Shown here piece after piece: positions 59,101 through 64,000 of a DNA stretch of 64,000 bases. The notes beneath the pieces are model-generated. The model did not search any database and was not told the DNA's origin. It saw only the letters and a list, made by a program, of their open reading frames with translations. Position 1 is the stretch's first letter; every line of letters begins with the position of its first letter. Position numbers and translations under genes: made by a program. The stretch comes from a virus: the IMG/VR virus record IMGVR_UViG_3300014913_000009, positions 1 to 64,000 of that record. The stretch is one strand, 5' to 3'.

Positions 59101-60291
59101 TTCTCAAGAGCTGCGAAATCATTCGAAGCGGGAGTTATTGGAGCTGGAGAAAATCAAGTATTCAATGATGCACAGCAATCCCAATTCGAAGATGTCCAGA
59201 GTCGTATGAATATGTATGATCCTTCGACCGCATGGGCAGGGGAAGAAGGTGGAAGTTCCGGATTCCAATCATCATTACCTCATATTCCGTGGGTCAGCAC
59301 AAAATTTATGGGCGCTCCATCACCAGAGGAACATTATAGAAAAATGGTAAGATATGGTTCTGATTACTGGGACTGGAAAAATCCTTATGATCAAATGCTG
59401 GATCCATACCTATCATACATGAGCACCCAAAACCCGGTATCTGCAGCTGGTAGTGGTGCATTACTAGGATCAATCGCCGGATCAAGAGGCGCTGTTGTAG
59501 GAGCCGCTTATGGGGCGGTGTCTTCAATCTTTTCTGATGATAGTATTTCCAATAAAGAATCTCGCAGGGAATTTACAGAAGATTATTTTGACAAAATGCA
59601 ATATACCAAATTGCGCATGATGGAAGAACGCGCACTGGATATGAATAGAAGTGACCTTGTCAAAAAAATCCAAAATATGCAATCAAGCACAATGGTCGGA
59701 TTGGATTATAGTCTGGACTCGGAAGAATTTGCATTAGCAGCCAAAAAAGCATTGCCATCAAAAGACAGGGGTTATCTAATGGCGCTTGCAAATTCGGGTA
59801 TGGATACTTCGGAAATGCCAGAATATATGCATCCGATAATTGACAAGCTTCGTGGTCAGGGTAATCCTAAAATGAGTTATGCATCCAGAGATAGGATGGT
59901 CTCTGATTGGGTTGGAGAGAATGGCGGGATTCCCGGTGGAGAATGGGCTGGATGGGCTCCTGGCGTAGATATGCAAAAACTCAAAGCGGTTTCTGTTGCT
60001 GCTGATGGCGATAATATGCATGACTATGGATCTTATGAACCCGATGTAGAAATGGATGCCTATAGTTCTCCCTACTTAGATGCCATACAAAACTACGGGA
60101 CAATTAGCAATCCAGACTTGCAAAATATGAGTAGGATGGTGTATAATAATATGGCTCATCTCCGCAAGTTGGGGATTGACAATGGGGGGGTTATGATTAC
60201 CCCTTCATTTGGCAGTGGGCGGAGTCAATGGAATATTAATAGAGGGCGCGTAAATAGTGCCCGGCAATGGCGACAAAGAGGGATTTGGTAA
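56182..60291 (+). CDS. Large virion protein in tape-measure position
   Basis: 1369 residues. Hydrophobic stretches near 17-30 (MIGIGAVMGARAA), ~540-560 and ~615-625 (GIFGASLAIGA), a Gly/basic middle, and a helical C-terminus with IAGSRGAVVGAAYGAVSS (~1095-1112). It lacks the long heptad coiled coils of typical tape measures, though it sits directly after the chaperone pair. It could be a tape measure or an internal ejection protein. Starts within the previous stop and ends at TAA just before the next ATG. Confidence 0.68.
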   Translation: MTDYRDESSTWESTLKWGMIGIGAVMGARAAYRYSPAFRKAAIETAATAGDLYRSAGVQARKYASRWSTSASPAKQASASALEYFAGIKQGGMPAASTVLESEMIESLSRIDVIQYSDDAIGDLRSALGRKYGQPIVGAPKGYRHMTVQDILTNAQKAKKGHYAIGEGGRMMTAKGYENLRSAVQSGAVDTEWIFNQDIFLREMDNGKFLIRDARLVNPAKTVSQALQRSQKFRILGMSPADPLVPSSWTTKTASDLMSPDIPINLRGRGPTKVGGDSVMQIGDNVYSVQGNQMKRVGKTDARIYTSPRLVKERAGQAGMGGQYYGPKDTQRAVTAKERIAQDPNRYKGPIGKVRKWAESGKGYRGFGIGEGYNIGPQYKHGQSIFGFARDWMNKLLNYKTAINLKTGARGAKAFAEESVIDKVKGFFKITPDKMKKNMYWASEEELGNLTLKQMKDAANLHASTHTTIESVSTPTMRLQGKYHTEVRDVAMTPGEAVGAFGRKFTTSATRVFEWATGMGVKPGTAGQTMLRLVAKGVIPTWLLVEAFKYGDFMSEEITGVSPIKMGAYGYAGAQTAKQGMLNLSGFSTLSNAADEATGGFWSSTGGTILRTAGIFGASLAIGAHPAASKATKKWAPRLGLGLAALQLTGSPGKSAFDQWDEYTGNKMVPIRRGRGWLTGPQPYEGGEVQYYRKHAVAQILDDSQYEKFGGKQAYFEDLSLLPTPHNWMGAKRILDPYAWEKRTYYDQPYPLNKGMFSEVPIAGPLLDLTAGRILKPRVMMHQQEIQRWLDTPQIPRDPKMTMIADQLNMQLPVTGRAIPKFGVAQEIGTAIKGATDFIGMPGFMLNALKEKATGSSEWFHDGPVWQTPDYQVSQVRNFFEMEWGGMLGGSELFRRMWSKDSHEVSFVNPIPNTMPDYMPGSRSMYGDTNFINFSEGDPFSKIRAPGARNLHMALNPHTSNFDKWRMLKGVAPFSRAAKSFEAGVIGAGENQVFNDAQQSQFEDVQSRMNMYDPSTAWAGEEGGSSGFQSSLPHIPWVSTKFMGAPSPEEHYRKMVRYGSDYWDWKNPYDQMLDPYLSYMSTQNPVSAAGSGALLGSIAGSRGAVVGAAYGAVSSIFSDDSISNKESRREFTEDYFDKMQYTKLRMMEERALDMNRSDLVKKIQNMQSSTMVGLDYSLDSEEFALAAKKALPSKDRGYLMALANSGMDTSEMPEYMHPIIDKLRGQGNPKMSYASRDRMVSDWVGENGGIPGGEWAGWAPGVDMQKLKAVSVAADGDNMHDYGSYEPDVEMDAYSSPYLDAIQNYGTISNPDLQNMSRMVYNNMAHLRKLGIDNGGVMITPSFGSGRSQWNINRGRVNSARQWRQRGIW

Positions 60292-63200
60292 ATGCCCAGA
60301 AGAAAGAAAAAAGGAATTGTCAAACCATTGTTGGGAGCAGCTGCATTAGGCGGTGCTGGATACGGGTTTTATTATAGTCTTAAAAATCCAATCAAAAGTG
60401 CTGCGGGAGAAGTAGCCGCAACAAAACCTAGTCAAGCATATTCGGGAAAAGGTCCGATAGATAGAACCCCTGAATACAAAGGAAAGCCAATAATGATTGG
60501 TGAAAATCCAATCCCGCCAGGCGGACTTAATTTACGAACCGAATCAGAATTTGCAAAATTGTCCGCGGAACATCTACAAAAAGTCGACGATGCAACACTA
60601 CGAATGCTAAAGCAAAATACAGGACAATCCAATAGTTATGGTGGCATCTTTTCTGCTGCAGAACAACAAGGATTGGGAGTAGATATTACCAGGACTGGCG
60701 GAACAATCAACGTAGAAATACAAGGACTAAAAGGTCCAACACAAGTAGTGCAACTTCCAGCCCAACCAAGAGGAGGCGGAAAAGCAACCTTCGGTCTGCG
60801 CAGATATAATGCACCAACCTTTATTGTTGGCGAAAGAGGTGCGGAAAGAATAGGGCATGTTCAGGATGCAATTGAAGAAAGTATTTTTAATGCAATAAAA
60901 GACAAGAAAAATCTTACTCCAACCCAATTCGCCGATGTGATACAAAACGCAAGACAGGAAGTATTTGATATATTGCCGGCCAGCACCAATACGGATTATC
61001 GCGGATTTGGGCAAACAATCGAAAGTACCAGAATGTCCAATCGTATTGTTGGAACGAGACTTCAAAGGGAATTAAGTACACTTGACAAAATCCACGGAAC
61101 CGGAGTGCAGGCAGAAGCGGCTAGACGCGGATTCAGAGGAATTAAAACACGAGCAGATTTATATGGTGCGGTTATCTCTGATTATTGGCAGGGAATGTCT
61201 GATGACGTATTAAAGAATGTGGGAATATCGACCAATAGAACTTCGCCTGAATTTTACAGACAAGTAATGTCGATGTATGACAATACTAAAGGTGGAAATA
61301 TGATTAAGGGGATTGGACATAGATCGGTCATGGGTAAGTCCGCAATTGTTGGAACCCCACTTGACAAAGTATTACATGAAGGTGGACGTATTTTAAGAAG
61401 TGGAAATCTTGTCAATCCAGAAAGTGGACAAATTGCAAAAACATGGAATGGAATTAAAGATGGAATGATATCCAACTTCCCTGCTGGACCAGAGGGAATA
61501 CGAGCATTAAATACCGGAGCCAATAATAGGCTGATTGGAACAACCAGCCGTGCAGCATTTATCGTTGATCCGAAAGCAGCGGCAGTACTTGGTTTTGATC
61601 CGTTCGAATCCGGCGGATCATTTAGAGTTTCCAAAATGCAAAAAGACGTTCTTACACAAGGTATTCATACAAGGTATAATCTTGATGTTCGACCAGGATC
61701 TCCAGGTGCTCCAAAAGGAATTGATCTCGCCATAAAAAAACAAAAGATTGTCAGGTCGGGAAACAGAGGGAAATATGACAAGTGGATTGGCGGGCTTTCG
61801 CAGAAGGAACAACGTATTGTTGGCGGATTCGATGATCCTTTGATGACATTTGGTAAAGGACAACTCGTTGGATCGGGGTCAATTGAATTCATCGAAGATG
61901 GGGCGACAAGATCAGTCTCAAGCCGCAATATAAGGACAAGAGGTACTTATGATGTTACAAACATAGGATACAATGCCATTGATGATACTCTTTCAATACA
62001 AGGGCATATGCGTGCCTCAACGGCGGCATTAACGATAGGAGGAAGTCATGCAAGTATGAATCCGCATACATTTTCAGCAAGCAAGCTAGGCGATGCTATG
62101 AGCGGAGGGAATGTACATATACTTGGATCGTGGACAGATCTTAAAAAATGGGATCAAATGGGAGTGCTTTTTGATGACCTTGCAGTACAGATCGAACAAG
62201 GGGGAGGAAATGCCGTGAAAGCATTTTCAGACCTCAAAACAATGAATCTAAAAACATACAACCAGACTGTTAAAAAATTTGGGCTTGAAAGCAAAATAGA
62301 TTATATATCCAAAAAAGGAGAGATAAGACTCAAGACGACAACAAGAGATGCGAAAGAAATCGCATTAGCTGCTGGTTATACGGAGGCTCAAGCGGCTGGA
62401 ATAACAGGGCAAATAGAAATGGCAAATCTTGCATCTAAGGTTACGATTGGAGGAGAGGCATCATTCTATTCTTCGAAGGGAGTGTGGTCAAATGCATATC
62501 AAGAAGGTACATCATTGGCACATAGGCGGCTTGGAAAACTCAATGAAATTCAGAGTGTATTACAAAGAGGTGATGTCGAAGAAGCCAAGCGAATGATTAG
62601 AAATATTGGAGGAGATAAAGGAAAAGATATATTCGCATCCGAAAGAAAAGGATATGGCGAAGCATTTGGCAAACTTGGACAAAAAAATATAGACGACAGA
62701 TCAATACTGCTCAATAGAACAAGAGGACTTATTCAAAGTGCAGAAAAAGATATTAATGTTGGACTTAGCAAAATGAATACTATTTCAAATCTTAAAATGG
62801 GATTTGATGAATCTATCATGCTTGGACTTACAGCAAACAAATCATACAAGACATTAAGTAAAATCATACAAGGAGAAATGGTCAAACAATCAGGTTCTGC
62901 TGGCAGAGAATTAAGAGCATACATGGGGCAGATGGGAATGGGGACTCAAGGCAATTGGGGTATCGCCAATGTCGGAGCGCTTCAAACAAAAAGCGGGCCA
63001 TTGACGAGGGTGAAAATTGGAAGTAGCGAACTCAAAGAACTTGGCAGTATTGCAAGAAATTTAGAAAAACAATTATCCGATGGCAGTCCAATCACACAAG
63101 AAATGTTCGACAGTGTAAATAAAAAATTTAATGATGCTCTTGGAAGGGTTGGTGTTGCTCCAGGAGAATCAATGGGTGGATTTCTACTTGAAACAAATGG

Positions 63201-64000
63201 GATGGAATTACCAGTTGCCATTGGAAGTAATCCGGTAAAAGTCGGAGGACAACAAGGGCAAATATATATACCAGGCATTAATGAGGCGGTTCCTCAAAAC
63301 CAAATGTTCCAACCCGGTGGATATTCAAAAAACAAAATACTTTTAAGAAAACTCAAACTTTATCAGCACCTTGGCATGTATCCAAATGAAGCAATAGTTG
63401 GGAAAAGAGCAATGCCGGGGCTTGCCGAAAATTGGAGATTGGGAACTGGCAAAGCAATGGGGGATTTATATGATGAGTTGAATGTAATGTCCACTTCAAA
63501 AAAGGGTGGGGGCAGAAGAATAATGGGGCAAGAATGGAGAGCAGAAGCATCAATTTATTCTCAGGCAATTGGACAAGGACAAATTGATATACAGGATAGA
63601 ATGATGGCATTAAGCGGATCAGAGAGACAGCGAATACAGGGACTAAAGGGGACGCAGCAAATAGAAGCACTTGACGACGCATTAGCAAATACAATATTCA
63701 TATCCAAAGAGCAGGCAAAACTTATGCCCGATGATATTTATCAAGCCATCAAATCCGGCAAAGGATACGGAATCACAGGACGATGGCCAATAGTATCTCC
63801 TGGTGGCATTGGAGTTACGCGTTTTGCTATCGCTGAAAGTTTGCATGGAAATGTCGCAGGAGTTAGTTCTGCTGGACTAATGAGATTTGCCGGTGATGTA
63901 GATATGGATAAAGTCGCAGCATTTGTTGGTCGATTTGAAGGAAATGCAGAAGCACAAAAAGCATTAGAAGAAGCATATAGTTATACACTCAAACAGAATC
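60292..64000 (+). CDS. Giant protein, 3' end outside the window; possible virion RNA polymerase-like
   Basis: At least 1236 residues with no stop to the window end. Starts with a basic segment and one hydrophobic stretch (LLGAAALGGAGYGFYYSL). Most of the sequence is Gly-rich alpha/beta without clear domains. At residues ~1163-1212, GRWPIVSPGGIGVTRFAI is followed by LMRFAGDVDMDKVAAFVG: the order R.P then D-x-D-x-D (D1202, D1204, D1206) and the DKVAAF tail parallel the RAPTLH ... NADFDGDQMAVH spacing style of beta' polymerases, with the glycine of DxDGD replaced by M. Giant virion proteins carrying RNAP are known in crAss-like phages. Here the claim is tentative, as the rest is outside the window. 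Confidence 0.55.
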   Translation, partial: MPRRKKKGIVKPLLGAAALGGAGYGFYYSLKNPIKSAAGEVAATKPSQAYSGKGPIDRTPEYKGKPIMIGENPIPPGGLNLRTESEFAKLSAEHLQKVDDATLRMLKQNTGQSNSYGGIFSAAEQQGLGVDITRTGGTINVEIQGLKGPTQVVQLPAQPRGGGKATFGLRRYNAPTFIVGERGAERIGHVQDAIEESIFNAIKDKKNLTPTQFADVIQNARQEVFDILPASTNTDYRGFGQTIESTRMSNRIVGTRLQRELSTLDKIHGTGVQAEAARRGFRGIKTRADLYGAVISDYWQGMSDDVLKNVGISTNRTSPEFYRQVMSMYDNTKGGNMIKGIGHRSVMGKSAIVGTPLDKVLHEGGRILRSGNLVNPESGQIAKTWNGIKDGMISNFPAGPEGIRALNTGANNRLIGTTSRAAFIVDPKAAAVLGFDPFESGGSFRVSKMQKDVLTQGIHTRYNLDVRPGSPGAPKGIDLAIKKQKIVRSGNRGKYDKWIGGLSQKEQRIVGGFDDPLMTFGKGQLVGSGSIEFIEDGATRSVSSRNIRTRGTYDVTNIGYNAIDDTLSIQGHMRASTAALTIGGSHASMNPHTFSASKLGDAMSGGNVHILGSWTDLKKWDQMGVLFDDLAVQIEQGGGNAVKAFSDLKTMNLKTYNQTVKKFGLESKIDYISKKGEIRLKTTTRDAKEIALAAGYTEAQAAGITGQIEMANLASKVTIGGEASFYSSKGVWSNAYQEGTSLAHRRLGKLNEIQSVLQRGDVEEAKRMIRNIGGDKGKDIFASERKGYGEAFGKLGQKNIDDRSILLNRTRGLIQSAEKDINVGLSKMNTISNLKMGFDESIMLGLTANKSYKTLSKIIQGEMVKQSGSAGRELRAYMGQMGMGTQGNWGIANVGALQTKSGPLTRVKIGSSELKELGSIARNLEKQLSDGSPITQEMFDSVNKKFNDALGRVGVAPGESMGGFLLETNGMELPVAIGSNPVKVGGQQGQIYIPGINEAVPQNQMFQPGGYSKNKILLRKLKLYQHLGMYPNEAIVGKRAMPGLAENWRLGTGKAMGDLYDELNVMSTSKKGGGRRIMGQEWRAEASIYSQAIGQGQIDIQDRMMALSGSERQRIQGLKGTQQIEALDDALANTIFISKEQAKLMPDDIYQAIKSGKGYGITGRWPIVSPGGIGVTRFAIAESLHGNVAGVSSAGLMRFAGDVDMDKVAAFVGRFEGNAEAQKALEEAYSYTLKQN

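Overview
The window is part of a large tailed-phage genome: a contractile-tailed (myovirus-type) phage or prophage, AT-rich, using the standard bacterial code, with TAA, TAG and TGA all used as stops. The evidence is a large terminase, a portal, a prohead protease with scaffold domain, an HK97-type major capsid protein, a tail sheath, tail-tube-like proteins, two tail assembly chaperone-like proteins and very large virion proteins. The host cannot be named from the sequence. Ribosome binding sites of the AGGAG / AAAGGAG type are strong on most genes. Genes are packed with 1-8 bp overlaps, and starts include TTG and GTG.

Layout. About 1-24.3 kb is entirely minus strand and holds transcription, host-interaction and small accessory genes. 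It contains an RNA polymerase beta'-like and beta-like gene pair (0.1-3.3 kb), zinc-ribbon/HTH proteins, and many small membrane or unknown proteins. At 8-9.6 kb are a zinc-ribbon protein, an unknown protein, a Csx16-like protein (candidate type III CRISPR ring nuclease) and a macro-domain protein. Further on are a zinc-ribbon/sigma-region-4 protein, RNase HI, a 1.5 kb repeat-rich intergenic region (candidate replication origin), a run of tiny membrane proteins, two ankyrin-repeat loci (one broken by a frameshift at a G8/C8 run) and a 1044-residue protein with a DFDGD polymerase motif. A 1.5 kb stretch at 22.1-23.6 kb has no believable gene but many hairpins. Transcription diverges near 24.3 kb, and everything to the right is plus strand: DNA-handling enzymes, a CAU tRNA, a sugar module (CMP-sugar synthetase-like, three GT42/DUF115-like proteins and a GT-A glycosyltransferase), membrane-active virion-like proteins, head genes, neck genes, sheath, tubes, chaperones, a 1369-residue tape-measure-position protein, and a giant protein that runs off the end of the window and carries a DVDMD motif resembling the RNA polymerase catalytic loop.

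The most unusual signals are RNA-level. Intergenic spacers of the minus-strand half hold hammerhead ribozymes: one canonical type II, a sister copy with a changed catalytic G12, and one type III. Five covarying H-type pseudoknots sit directly on the ribosome binding sites of small genes. In two spacers the hammerhead and the pseudoknot form one duplicated cassette. A working model, which is inference, is that phage RNA polymerase(s) make long transcripts that are cut at hammerheads into single-gene messages, each with its own pseudoknot leader. A recurrent intergenic 9-mer (CCCACTATT on the plus strand, AATAGTGGG on the transcribed strand) is a candidate promoter element for a phage polymerase.

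Main limits: no database or folding software was used. Functions named from motifs are flagged as such, and many small genes remain of unknown function.
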